Below, in pieces: positions 7,926 through 15,242 of a stretch of DNA of 61,479 nt; the first letter of the stretch is position 1; each line of letters starts with the position of its first letter. The notes under the pieces were generated by a model, which saw only the letters and a list, made by a program, of their open reading frames with translations, made no database searches and had not been told where the DNA came from. The DNA comes from an uncultured Phascolarctobacterium sp. (lineage in GTDB: Bacteria; Bacillota; Negativicutes; Acidaminococcales; Acidaminococcaceae). Made by a program: the position numbers and the translations under genes. The stretch spans positions 1 to 61,479 of the forward strand of contig NZ_CAKPTG010000016.1 of NCBI RefSeq assembly GCF_934190775.1, in the 5' to 3' direction.

Positions 7926-9359
7926 CTATTTTACTATTATATCCCAATATCCGTTATGGCTACTGCCTACACGTTTAATAACTCCTTTTTTCTTCAGTTT
8001 TTGCAAGTAATATTTTACTCTGTCCACAGACCATTCCAGTTTTGAAGCAATTTCCCTTTGCGTTAACCTGTTGTTTTGTAGCAAAGCATTTAAAATAACA
8101 TTATCATCATCTGTCAAATCAGAAAGGTTACTTACGACAGTTTGGGTAGTTTGGGTAGTTTGGGTAGTTTGGGTAGTTTGGGTAGTTTTTCTATACATAT
8201 TCACCCTAAAATCACCATCAAAATCAAGTAATTGCGGTTTAGGCAAATCATATTCCGCACATTCCCTAAAAATTCTTGGTATACCAGTACCCCATTTTTC
8301 AATAATTTTCATATATGCAAAAGCACTTGCAATTGCCGGATTACGCAACTTGGAATATCCTTCCATTATTTTTCTTATCGAAACATTATTTAATAGCATT
8401 CCTGGAGATGTAATTTCCAATCTGTCATCATACAAAGCTACTTGTATATTCCCTGGTTCCAAATAACTACGATGTGCAACAGCATTAGCAATTAATTCGC
8501 GTATGCCATCGACTGGCAACTCATACATATCCTGACGATAAATCCCTTTGATCTGCATTCCCATATTAATTTTTTCTAAAACATACTGATATGCAAACTC
8601 TACCTGCTGCTGAACAGGACCATCAAATTCTCGTCTATCAATAAAGTATGCACGTGTATTTCCTTTGAAAACTGCACATTGTATAACAGGCTGACACAGC
8701 ATTTGACCTGTTAACAGTGCATATGCATTGGTAGGGAGAATTTTACCATCCACATCCTTCAAAACTCCCCAAGTTATCAATACATTCTTGGTTATATCGC
8801 GAACCGCTAATTTTGCACTTTCATCTAAAGTATTCTTTATTGCTATAGCTTTCATGTCACGACATAATTTTTCTATTTCATCATCTTGCACCTCTGTAAG
8901 GTCTTTGCATATTTCACTGTCATAATAACGATTTTGCCCTTCTAATATAAGCTCTTTTAACATATACGCTTCTGCATGTCTTGTAGTTCCGGCAACGCGC
9001 ACATAAGTACCTTTTACTATACCTTGAGACTTTATATAATAAGGCCTCATAGGTGCCGGTTGAATTTCTACCACTATTACAGTTTTATCATCTAATGTCT
9101 GTAAAGTTACGTTTGGATATATTTTCGGTTCACAGCTATCCAGAATAGCATTTGTAATGGCATCAATTTTCAAAAATATAGCATCGGATTCTATTCCAAC
9201 TACCTTTAAACTTTTGTCATCAATACCAAAAATAATATGTCCACCTCGTCCATTAGCAAAAGCAACTACTGTTTTCATGTACTTATCACTATTCGGCGGA
9301 ATTTCTACTTTATATTCAACATTTACCGATTCTCCCGAAAACAAAGCTTTTTCCAACAT
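7926..9359 (-). CDS. AlbA_2/HATPase accessory protein (COG2865-like)
   Basis: A 477-residue protein. Residues about 8-130 form an AlbA_2 (Schlafen-type) putative nucleic-acid-binding domain (NVEYKVEIPP, FANGRGGHIIFGIDD, GTYVRVAGTTRHA). Residues about 270-380 are a HATPase_c_4-like ATP-binding domain (ELIANAVAHRSY, DDRLEITSPG, WGTGIPRI). A TTQ repeat linker and a winged helix (LTQREIASKLEWS) end the protein. Members are called transcriptional regulators or RecG-like and often sit in accessory or defence regions. The biochemical role is unknown. It is clearly more AT-rich than its neighbours. It lies between two identical copies of a host terminator, which suggests an inserted cassette. SD (GGAGG) precedes the ATG. 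Confidence 0.85.
   Translation of the reverse strand: MLEKALFSGESVNVEYKVEIPPNSDKYMKTVVAFANGRGGHIIFGIDDKSLKVVGIESDAIFLKIDAITNAILDSCEPKIYPNVTLQTLDDKTVIVVEIQPAPMRPYYIKSQGIVKGTYVRVAGTTRHAEAYMLKELILEGQNRYYDSEICKDLTEVQDDEIEKLCRDMKAIAIKNTLDESAKLAVRDITKNVLITWGVLKDVDGKILPTNAYALLTGQMLCQPVIQCAVFKGNTRAYFIDRREFDGPVQQQVEFAYQYVLEKINMGMQIKGIYRQDMYELPVDGIRELIANAVAHRSYLEPGNIQVALYDDRLEITSPGMLLNNVSIRKIMEGYSKLRNPAIASAFAYMKIIEKWGTGIPRIFRECAEYDLPKPQLLDFDGDFRVNMYRKTTQTTQTTQTTQTTQTVVSNLSDLTDDDNVILNALLQNNRLTQREIASKLEWSVDRVKYYLQKLKKKGVIKRVGSSHNGYWDIIVK
8141..8185. repeat. Five tandem 9-bp units inside the AlbA_2 gene
   Basis: TTTGGGTAG repeats five times, encoding a (Thr-Thr-Gln)n linker between the ATPase domain and the winged helix. 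A gain or loss of one unit keeps the frame, so only linker length would change. Confidence 0.95.
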
Positions 9360-9457
9360 ACTATTTCCTCCAAATGAAATACCTTAAAATCTACTATAGT
9401 ATTTAGTGTTGCACACAAGTTCAGTATATCATTTTTTTCTTAAGTTCTCAATAAACG

Positions 9458-9509
9458 AAAACTTCGGTAGAACGATGACACTTAGCGTTCTACCGAAGTT
9501 TTTTATTTG
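9458..9509. repeat. Terminator hairpin, copy 2 of the 52-bp direct repeat
   Basis: Identical to 7873-7924, including loop and T-tract. It acts as terminator for the HxlR gene at 9524-9895 on the minus strand. Upstream of the AlbA_2 start, 9360-9457 holds only AT-rich sequence and a weak TATAGT box. Confidence 0.92.
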
Positions 9510-9523
9510 CTGTATATATCGTT

Positions 9524-9895
9524 TTACTTATAGTCACAACGCTGGCACTGCGTCAGCATCACTTCGTCAGTTTCCTTGCAAAAAATGCCCGACCAACGGC
9601 AAATGCTTTGTAATATAGGTATTGCCGAAGTTCCCTTTCCCGTAAGCTCATACTCCACATGCGGCGGGATTTCATTATAAGCCTTGCGCGCCACCATATC
9701 GTCAGCAATCAGCTCTTTAAGCGCCGCCAAAACAGCATCGGTAATATTAGCCAATTCCTTGCGCAGCTCACTATAACGCAATTTATTGTTTTGTGCCAGC
9801 ACACATATAATACGCGATTTCCATTTGCCGCCAAAAACACTCAAACCATATTCCAACGGACAGCGGATATCCGCCGCCAGCTTTTTTTGATACAT
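9524..9895 (-). CDS. HxlR-family transcriptional regulator
   Basis: A 123-residue winged-helix regulator with the HxlR signature: RCPLEYGLSVFGGKWKSRI, a LRYSELRKELANIT recognition region, and the wing VEYELTGKG. The tail carries CQRC (CxxC), and the N-terminal CPLE cysteine is the one used for redox sensing in some family members. The ATG preceded by AGGTGAT was chosen. GTG and ATG codons 6-9 bases upstream lie inside that SD. It lies 101 bases downstream of the PNPOx-like gene, behind a terminator, so the two may be separate units with a shared theme. The target is unknown. Confidence 0.82.
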   Translation of the reverse strand: MYQKKLAADIRCPLEYGLSVFGGKWKSRIICVLAQNNKLRYSELRKELANITDAVLAALKELIADDMVARKAYNEIPPHVEYELTGKGTSAIPILQSICRWSGIFCKETDEVMLTQCQRCDYK

Positions 9896-9953
9896 AGTCA
9901 TCACCTGCCTATTACTATTCTACTATATCAGGCTTGTTTTTGCCTATATAATT

Positions 9954-9980
9954 AAAAAGCGCAGGGAAAAATCCCCACGC
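9954..9980 (-). terminator. Terminator of the PNPOx-like gene
   Basis: On the minus strand GCGtgGGG pairs with CCCtgCGC around a T-rich loop and is followed by five T. It lies 17 bases past the stop. Confidence 0.75.
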
Positions 9981-9996
9981 TCAAATGCAATGAAAA

Positions 9997-10392
9997 TTAA
10001 AGCTCTTTTTTATTATCAGCACCTGGAGTAGTAACAATAACCTTTTCAGGAGTAATAATCAAGGCACCCTTAGCAGTTGCAGCTCCATGGAACAGCTCCT
10101 CTGCAGCAGCCTTAAAGGCATCAACCACTTCGCCCTCTGTTACATAAACAGCGCTGCCCTTAATCTGATAGCCTTCAAAGGTTTTGCCGTCATAAGCAGA
10201 AACAGCAACGCGGCCGTTATTTTCGGCAATGTTCTTTAAAGTAGTATCCAGAAATACATCACCTACTACCAATTTACCTTCTGCAGTCACATCCTTAAAG
10301 CCAACCGGCACAACATTAGGCTCGTTGTCAGCGCAGGTTGCGACATCCCAAAGATTATTTTTCAAAACATTAATAACACTATCGTTTAACAT
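9997..10392 (-). CDS. PNPOx-like FMN-binding split-barrel protein
   Basis: A 131-residue protein of the pyridoxamine-phosphate-oxidase-like split-barrel family (WDVATCADNEPNVVPVGFK, DTTLKNIAENNGRVAVSAYD, GYQIKGSAVYVTEG). Small members of this clan bind FMN or F420 as dimers and have varied or unknown substrates. It is far shorter than true PdxH and lacks its C-terminal motif, so vitamin B6 synthesis is not supported. A strong SD (TAGGAGG) precedes the ATG. Confidence 0.8.
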   Translation of the reverse strand: MLNDSVINVLKNNLWDVATCADNEPNVVPVGFKDVTAEGKLVVGDVFLDTTLKNIAENNGRVAVSAYDGKTFEGYQIKGSAVYVTEGEVVDAFKAAAEELFHGAATAKGALIITPEKVIVTTPGADNKKEL

Positions 10393-10524
10393 TCAGCATT
10401 CCTCCTAAGCTTTTCTTGATTTTCCTTTATTATATTCTTACTGCTTTGCAAAAACAATATATTAATGAATTTATAAGTTACTAATAAATTTCATAGTATA
10501 GAAAAATGCTGTGCTTATATTGGG

Positions 10525-10572
10525 AAAACTTCGGCTAAAACAGAACAAGACTTACGTTTTAGCCGAAGTTTT
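10525..10572. terminator. Lone hairpin related to the 52-bp repeat
   Basis: A perfect 17-bp stem (10525-10541 with 10556-10572, arm AAAACTTCGGCTAAAAC) with a 14-nt loop. It shares the ACTTCGG foot with the hairpins at 7873 and 9458, but no gene ends here: both flanking genes run on the minus strand and panD has its own terminator at 10652. The 321-base gap 10393-10713 holds nothing else recognisable apart from a degenerate half copy (CAGCCGAAGTGTTTTA) near 10590. Confidence 0.6.
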
Positions 10573-10651
10573 GCTATTTTTACTTTAAAACAGCCGAAGT
10601 GTTTTATTCACACACATAGCATAACTACTTTCCAACGAAAGCAATTAATAC

Positions 10652-10696
10652 AAAAAGCACGCTGCAGCCTGCGCTTTCGCGCAACCCACAACGTGC
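10652..10696 (-). terminator. Terminator of the pan operon
   Basis: Minus-strand GCACG(10696-)...CGTGC (-10657) long imperfect stem with an inner TGCGC-GAAA-GCGCA hairpin, then TTTTT. It follows panD by 17 bases. Confidence 0.85.
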
Positions 10697-10713
10697 TTGT
10701 ATAATGCTTAAAA

Positions 10714-11097
10714 TCAGCCGATTTCTGCTTCTTTTTCAGTACCGCGAACGTTGATCGGATGGTTGTTTTCGTCAACCATTACAACCTTCGGCACATAGGT
10801 TTTAGCTTCTTCCTCGGTCATGAGGCTGTAAGCGATGATGATAACAGTATCACCAACCAGAACCTTGCGTGCAGCCGCACCGTTCAGGCAGATAACACCG
10901 CTGCCACGCTCACCGGCAATAACATAGGTTTCCAGACGGTTGCCGTTGTTGTTGTCAACGATTTGTACACGCTCGCCCGGAAGAATACCGGACAGCTCCA
11001 GCAGCTCGCTGTCGATAGTAATGCTGCCCATATATTCCAGGTTTGCCTGGGTTACGGTAGCGCGATGAATTTTGCCATGGTGCATAGTATAAAGCAT
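10714..11097 (-). CDS. panD: Aspartate 1-decarboxylase
   Basis: A 127-residue pyruvoyl enzyme that makes beta-alanine from aspartate for pantothenate synthesis. The self-processing site Gly24-Ser25 (EYMGSITID) is present, with Lys9 (HGKIHRA) and the conserved NGAAAR motif. The length is standard. Its SD (GGAGG) lies inside the 3' end of panC, one base separates the two genes, and it is the last gene of panG-panB-panC-panD. Confidence 0.97.
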   Translation of the reverse strand: MLYTMHHGKIHRATVTQANLEYMGSITIDSELLELSGILPGERVQIVDNNNGNRLETYVIAGERGSGVICLNGAAARKVLVGDTVIIIAYSLMTEEEAKTYVPKVVMVDENNHPINVRGTEKEAEIG

Positions 11098-11098
11098 A

Positions 11099-11953
11099 TT
11101 ATTTCTCCTCCAAAACTACATTATCAATCAGACGGGTAGTGCCGAATTTAACAGCTACAGCCAGCAGGTTGCTGCCTGCCATCGGAGCTGCTACAGGTTT
11201 CAATTCCGGCAGTGCATAAATTTCAACATAATCAATATCAGACATTGGCTCTTCTTTAATGGAAGCGGTTACAGCCGCAGTAATCTTAGCAGCGTCACGC
11301 TCACCTGCTTCGTACTGCTCCTTAGCAGCCTTCAGGCTACGGCTCAGTACCAGAGCTGCTTTGCGCTCTGCTTCATTCAGATAGGTGTTGCGGGAGCTCT
11401 TTGCCAAACCGTCAGCTTCGCGGACAATCGGCATAATGCGCAGCTGGATATTGAAGAACAGGTCTTTTACCATGCGCTTCAGAACCTCAACCTGTTGTGC
11501 GTCCTTCTGGCCGAAGTAAGCACGGTCCGGTTGTGCCAGGTTGAACAGCTTGGTAACAACGGTAGTTACACCGCGGAAGTGAATCGGACGGGTACGGCCG
11601 CAAAGAACCTTGGTAATATCACCGGTTACTTCAACCCAGGTTGCATCTTCGCTCGGATACATTTCCTTCGGAGCCGGAGCGAAAACTACGTTAGCGCCCA
11701 TGCTTTCTGCCAGCTTGCAGTCTGCTTCCAGAGTACGCGGATAAGCATCCAGATCTTCGTTAGGACCGAATTGAGTCGGGTTTACGAAAACGCTGACTAC
11801 AACAAAGTCATTTTCCATGTTAGCTGCTTTAATCAGGGATGCATGGCCTTCATGCAAAGCGCCCATAGTAGGCACCAGACCAATTGTCAAACCCTGAGCT
11901 TTAGCTGCTGCAACCTCCTCGCGCAGCTCTGCAACTGTATGTACTAATTTCAT
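11099..11953 (-). CDS. panC: Pantothenate synthetase
   Basis: A 284-residue ATP-dependent ligase that joins pantoate and beta-alanine to give pantothenate. It shows the HIGH-like motif in VPTMGALHEGHASLI, the pantoate-binding NPTQFGPNEDLDAYPR, YFGQKDAQQ and the KMSKS-like segment GLAKSSRN. The length is typical. It is the third gene of the operon, 31 bases after panB, with SD GAGGTAA. Confidence 0.97.
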   Translation of the reverse strand: MKLVHTVAELREEVAAAKAQGLTIGLVPTMGALHEGHASLIKAANMENDFVVVSVFVNPTQFGPNEDLDAYPRTLEADCKLAESMGANVVFAPAPKEMYPSEDATWVEVTGDITKVLCGRTRPIHFRGVTTVVTKLFNLAQPDRAYFGQKDAQQVEVLKRMVKDLFFNIQLRIMPIVREADGLAKSSRNTYLNEAERKAALVLSRSLKAAKEQYEAGERDAAKITAAVTASIKEEPMSDIDYVEIYALPELKPVAAPMAGSNLLAVAVKFGTTRLIDNVVLEEK

Positions 11954-11984
11954 TTTGAATTACCTCACTTTATGTATAAAAGTA

Positions 11985-12824
11985 TTAATATAATTTTTCT
12001 AAAACAGCATCGTCAATCTTAAAGGTATGCTCCGGAGCAGGGAAACTTCTTGCTTTAACATCGGCAATATATTCCTTTACTGCTTCTACGGTAGTATCAT
12101 GCAGATTAGCATACTTCTTAACAAATTTCGGACAGAAGCCGGTTGAAACTCCCAAAAGGTCGTTGCATACGAGCACCTGGCCGTCGCAGCCGTTGCCGGC
12201 ACCGATACCGATGGTAGCCATGGTTTTCAGCTCGCTGGTTACCTTAGCAGCCAGTGCTGCCGGAACGCATTCCAGCACGCAGGCAAAAGCACCTGCAGCC
12301 TCCAAAGCCTTGGCATCATCAATCATTTTTTGTGCAGCAGCAATATCCTTGCCCTGTACCTTGAAGCCGCCCAGCTGATTTACAGATTGCGGAGTCAGAC
12401 CGATATGAGCACATACGGGAATGCCAGCCTGTGTCAGGCGCTCTACGAGAGGAACTACCTCAGAACCGCCCTCCAGCTTAACTGCAGTGCAGCCTGTTTC
12501 CTTCAGGAAGCGTGCTGCATTGTACATTGCATCAACAATGCTTGCCTGATAGCTCATAAACGGCATATCGCCAACTACTAAAGCAGTGCTGTTGCCACGC
12601 ATAACAGCCTTAGTGTGATGAATCATTTCATCCATCGTTACAGGGACTGTGGAATTATATCCTAAAATTACGTTACCCAAGGAATCACCTACAAGAATCA
12701 TGTCTACGCCTGCTTCGTTCACGTTGCGGGACATTGCTACGTCGTAAGCGGTTATCATCGTGATAGGTTCGCCCTTTTGCTTCATTTCTTTAATCGTTGC
12801 GACTGTTACTTGTTTGTTAGCCAT
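11985..12824 (-). CDS. panB: 3-methyl-2-oxobutanoate hydroxymethyltransferase
   Basis: A 279-residue TIM-barrel enzyme that uses 5,10-methylene-THF to turn alpha-ketoisovalerate into ketopantoate. The signature stretches MITAYDVAMSRNVNEAG, ILVGDSLGNVILGYNST and CAHIGLTPQSVNQLGG are intact. The ATG (MANKQ) preceded by GGAGGATATT was chosen over an in-frame TTG four codons upstream that overlaps the SD. Its start overlaps the end of the upstream reductase gene by 8 bases, showing translational coupling. Confidence 0.96.
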   Translation of the reverse strand: MANKQVTVATIKEMKQKGEPITMITAYDVAMSRNVNEAGVDMILVGDSLGNVILGYNSTVPVTMDEMIHHTKAVMRGNSTALVVGDMPFMSYQASIVDAMYNAARFLKETGCTAVKLEGGSEVVPLVERLTQAGIPVCAHIGLTPQSVNQLGGFKVQGKDIAAAQKMIDDAKALEAAGAFACVLECVPAALAAKVTSELKTMATIGIGAGNGCDGQVLVCNDLLGVSTGFCPKFVKKYANLHDTTVEAVKEYIADVKARSFPAPEHTFKIDDAVLEKLY

Positions 12825-13665
12825 AATATCCTCCAAGCAAATTTCTCAGCTCATCAGCTGCATTTTCGTCAATAGTGCCATTAGCAAGGGCCAGCGAGGT
12901 TGTCGCCAGGCCTAGAGAGCAATAGGCAGGAATTACAGCTGCCGGTAAAGCAGCAAGATGTTTTGCTACCGTGCTGACATCACCGCGGGCAATAGGTCCT
13001 GTCAGGACCGCCGCAGGATTTTGCGTAGCCTGCAAATTAGCCGCCGTGCCTTTGAACAAGGGCAGCAGCGCTTCCCAGGCAGCTTCGTTGCTGCCGATCC
13101 AGCGCGCCATCAGCTGCGCCGCCATAGCCTCCACCGTTACAGCGTAGTTGGAGCAGATGCACGCTGCCGCATGGTAGGCCGCACGTTCTTCAGCAGGAAC
13201 GCTGAACGCTTTACCGCCAAAAAGCTCTACGAGCTTTTTGCCTGCGTCCAGCGCTTCGCTGTCACCGTCCAGCGCCATATACACACCTGCAAGCTGTGTA
13301 TTGCCGCCGGCAAAGCTTTGCAGCGGATGCAGACTGCCTACATGTGCGCCCAGCTGCGTAAGCGGAGCCAAAGGCTCCAGTCCTACACTGCCGCTCACAT
13401 GCAGTACAACCTTAGCCGCAGGTATCACACTTTGCGCCAGCTCCTCTGCCACCGTACCAATCAAACGATCCGGTACGGTAAGCAAGAGCACGTCCGCTGC
13501 CTGCCACAGCTTCGCGTTATCCGTCATCGGTACGCCAAACTGCTGTGCCAGCTGTGCGCTGTGCTGCTCGGATGCAGCCGTAATGCCGGCCAGCACGCCT
13601 GCTTTACGCAAGCTTGCAGCCAAACGGCTGCCAACACGCCCACCGCCAATAATACCAACCTTCAA
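12817..13665 (-). CDS. panG: Rossmann/DUF2520 protein, probable PanG-type ketopantoate reductase
   Basis: A 282-residue protein with an N-terminal Rossmann fold (VGIIGGGRVGSRLAASL), the motif HVSGSVGLEPL and a helical C-terminal DUF2520 region (GSLHPLQSFAG, ACICSNYAV). This family includes PanG, a non-PanE ketopantoate reductase described in Francisella with homologues in Enterococcus faecalis and Clostridioides difficile. Position as first gene of a panBCD operon that otherwise lacks a reductase supports that role. The start is a TTG preceded by GAAGGGAGGG, right before LKVGIIGGG. The 30 upstream in-frame codons have no SD. Confidence 0.8.
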   Translation of the reverse strand: MKVGIIGGGRVGSRLAASLRKAGVLAGITAASEQHSAQLAQQFGVPMTDNAKLWQAADVLLLTVPDRLIGTVAEELAQSVIPAAKVVLHVSGSVGLEPLAPLTQLGAHVGSLHPLQSFAGGNTQLAGVYMALDGDSEALDAGKKLVELFGGKAFSVPAEERAAYHAAACICSNYAVTVEAMAAQLMARWIGSNEAAWEALLPLFKGTAANLQATQNPAAVLTGPIARGDVSTVAKHLAALPAAVIPAYCSLGLATTSLALANGTIDENAADELRNLLGGYYG

Positions 13666-13743
13666 GATTGCCCTCCCTTCTGACCACAGGAGACGCTGTG
13701 CAAATTCAAGGCTACGGAATTGCTTATTTGTGCCGAAGCATAT

Positions 13744-13772
13744 AAAAAAGCGCATTCCGGTACGGAATGCGC
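13744..13772 (-). terminator. Attenuator-like terminator before panG
   Basis: A perfect 10-bp stem (arm GCGCATTCCG, 3-nt loop) followed on the minus strand by six T. It lies between the promoter at 13916 and panG and would stop transcription about 160 nt into the leader unless overridden. Confidence 0.8.
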
Positions 13773-13909
13773 ATAGTTAGCCTGTTTGCGTCTTCGTCCC
13801 GGTCTTATAGATCCAAGCGAGTATTGACTTAAAAATTTTTCAGAAGTAAGCTTTACTGTTAACTGCTCCAGCTCATCCTAAATGCTACTGTGCATCAGTA
13901 AATTTTACC
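13773..13909 (-). promoter_or_regulatory. Structured 5' leader of the pan operon, or a small RNA gene
   Basis: About 135 nt on the minus strand between the promoter and the terminator hairpin, with no convincing reading frame. Promoter, leader, strong terminator and then 79 nt to the panG start is the layout of a riboswitch or attenuator, or of a separate small RNA ending at 13744. A pan-motif RNA is known upstream of pantothenate genes in other bacteria, but its hairpin with two bulged A residues could not be confirmed here by eye. No T-box signature is present. Confidence 0.5.
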
Positions 13910-13915
13910 GCACTT

Positions 13916-13944
13916 ATAATAGCATAGAAATGAGTAGTTTGCAA
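13916..13944 (-). promoter_or_regulatory. Promoter of the pan leader
   Basis: TTGCAA, 17-bp spacer, TATTAT on the minus strand. It overlaps the upstream region of the divergent tautomerase gene, whose TATAAT lies at 13956-13961 on the plus strand. Confidence 0.65.
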
Positions 13945-13989
13945 GTAAAATATGTTATAATGAAAGAAAAACACAAGGAGGTCATCACC

Positions 13990-14205
13990 ATGCCCTATGT
14001 AAACATCAAAATCACCAAAGAAGGTAACGTTACCCCGGAGCAAAAGCGCGCTCTCATCGAAGGTGCGACCAATCTTCTGCATGACGTTTTAGGCAAAAAC
14101 AAGTCTACCACCGTTGTCACCATCGACGAGGTTGATACAGATAACTGGGGCATCGGCGGCATCCCTGTAACTGAAATCCGTAAAAACGCAGCAACAAAAA
14201 AATAA
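13990..14205 (+). CDS. 4-oxalocrotonate tautomerase family protein
   Basis: A 71-residue tautomerase-fold protein. After Met removal the N-terminal residue is Pro1 (PYVNIKITKEG), the catalytic base of the family, and the C-terminal GIGG loop is present. Members interconvert enol and keto acids as hexamers. The physiological substrate here cannot be told from sequence. The start follows AAGGAGG by 8 bases. It is monocistronic, with a terminator at 14259. Confidence 0.88.
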   Translation: MPYVNIKITKEGNVTPEQKRALIEGATNLLHDVLGKNKSTTVVTIDEVDTDNWGIGGIPVTEIRKNAATKK

Positions 14206-14258
14206 TTTTTTCCTTTATATTAAGATGATTTTTCGTTAACCACAAGATAAGCACAGAT

Positions 14259-14299
14259 TGACAGTTATAACCACAAAATATAGCTGTCAGTCTTTTTTT
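14259..14299 (+). terminator. Terminator of the tautomerase gene
   Basis: TGACAGTTAT (14259-14268) pairs with ATAGCTGTCA (14280-14289), one T-G pair, 11-nt loop, then a run of seven T. Confidence 0.8.
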
Positions 14300-14312
14300 A
14301 TGCTCAGCCGCC

Positions 14313-14324
14313 ATGGTTAACCAT
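14313..14324. promoter_or_regulatory. Perfect 12-bp palindrome upstream of the biotin promoter
   Basis: ATGGTTAACCAT, containing the same GTTAACC core as the probable BirA operator further on, and lying 15 bases before the -35 box. It may be an extra regulator half site. Confidence 0.4.
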
Positions 14325-14338
14325 ACTATTTTGCTAGG

Positions 14339-14367
14339 TTGACATTAAAAATTTCACAGCGTATACT
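14339..14367 (+). promoter_or_regulatory. Promoter of the biotin genes
   Basis: Consensus TTGACA, 17-bp spacer, TATACT. Transcription would start near 14374. Confidence 0.85.
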
Positions 14368-14379
14368 TAAGCTATAACA

Positions 14380-14411
14380 AAGTTAACCACGCAGAATCTT
14401 AAGTTAACCAA
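14380..14411 (+). promoter_or_regulatory. Probable BirA operator
   Basis: Two GTTAACC cores (14382-14388 and 14403-14409) separated by 14 bases, directly after the expected transcription start. BirA sites in Firmicutes have two GTTAAC-type halves with a spacer of about 15 bases. The location fits repression of bioD and following genes by biotinyl-AMP-bound BirA. The birA gene is not in the window. Confidence 0.7.
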
Positions 14412-14434
14412 AATAAATTACGAAGGTGAAAATT

Positions 14435-15118
14435 ATGAGTAAAGGTCTTTTCATTACAGCAATCGGTACAGATATCGGTAAAACATACGTTACCGGCCTG
14501 CTTGTTAAACGCTTACGCGATGCAGGCGTCAACGCCGGCTACTACAAAGCAGCGCTGAGCGGCGCTGAAGAACAGCCTGACGGCACCTGGCTGCCGGGCG
14601 ACGCAGCCTTTGTTGCCAAAACCGCCAACATCCCGGAAAAGCCGGAAAATCTTGTTTCCTACATTTATAAGGAAGCAGTTTCCCCGCATCTGGCAGCACT
14701 GCGCGAGGGCAACCCTGTAGAAATGGAAAAGATTGAAGCTGATTATCACGCTTCCCTTGCTAAATATGATTACGTTACCATGGAAGGCAGCGGCGGCATC
14801 ATCTGCCCCATCCGTTGGGATGAAGAGCACATCCTGCTCGAGGACATCATCAAAAAGCTTGATTTAGGCGTACTGGTCATCTCCAACGCAGCGCTCGGTT
14901 CCATCAATAACTGCGTACTAACCATCTCCTACCTCAAGCAGAAAAACATTCCCGTCCGCGGCATCATCCTTAACAACTATGACGGCAACAACTTCATGCA
15001 GGCCGATAACAAGCGTATGATGGAAGAAATTACAGCGGTCCCCATACTTGCCTGCGTACCGCCGAACGCCAACGAGCTGGATATTGATGTAGAAGTGCTT
15101 AAAGGATTATACAAATAA
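14435..15118 (+). CDS. bioD: Dethiobiotin synthetase
   Basis: A 227-residue ATP-dependent carboxylase that closes the ureido ring to form dethiobiotin. The P-loop reads GTDIGKTYVTG, the substrate lysine lies in YYKAALSG, and EGSGGIICPI is the conserved second motif. The chosen ATG follows AAGGTG. A GTG three codons upstream overlaps that SD. First gene after the BirA-type operator. Confidence 0.95.
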   Translation: MSKGLFITAIGTDIGKTYVTGLLVKRLRDAGVNAGYYKAALSGAEEQPDGTWLPGDAAFVAKTANIPEKPENLVSYIYKEAVSPHLAALREGNPVEMEKIEADYHASLAKYDYVTMEGSGGIICPIRWDEEHILLEDIIKKLDLGVLVISNAALGSINNCVLTISYLKQKNIPVRGIILNNYDGNNFMQADNKRMMEEITAVPILACVPPNANELDIDVEVLKGLYK

Positions 15119-15151
15119 AAATTGACAGCCCCCTTTAGTCTCAATTACACG

Positions 15152-15203
15152 CTCTTGCCTGCCCCTACAGGGAAGTTGCCGAACAACGTGAAGCGGAAGG
15201 GGG
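15152..15203. repeat. Family B intergenic repeat, copy 1
   Basis: Contains a hairpin-like CTTGCCTGCCCC / GGGAAG followed by TTGCCGAACAACGTGAAGCG and GGAAGGGGG. Related copies occur at 51130-51242 and, inverted, at 61339-61391. Repeats of this style are common between genes in gut Firmicutes. It sits between bioD and bioA and does not interrupt either gene. Confidence 0.6.
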
Positions 15204-15242
15204 AATAAACAATAATGACACAAAACTCAGGAGGAATATAAA

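Noticed and set aside
13773..13909. c-di-GMP riboswitch upstream of panG
   Set aside because: A GACGCAAA word resembles part of that motif, but the other conserved stems and the tetraloop-receptor arrangement are missing.
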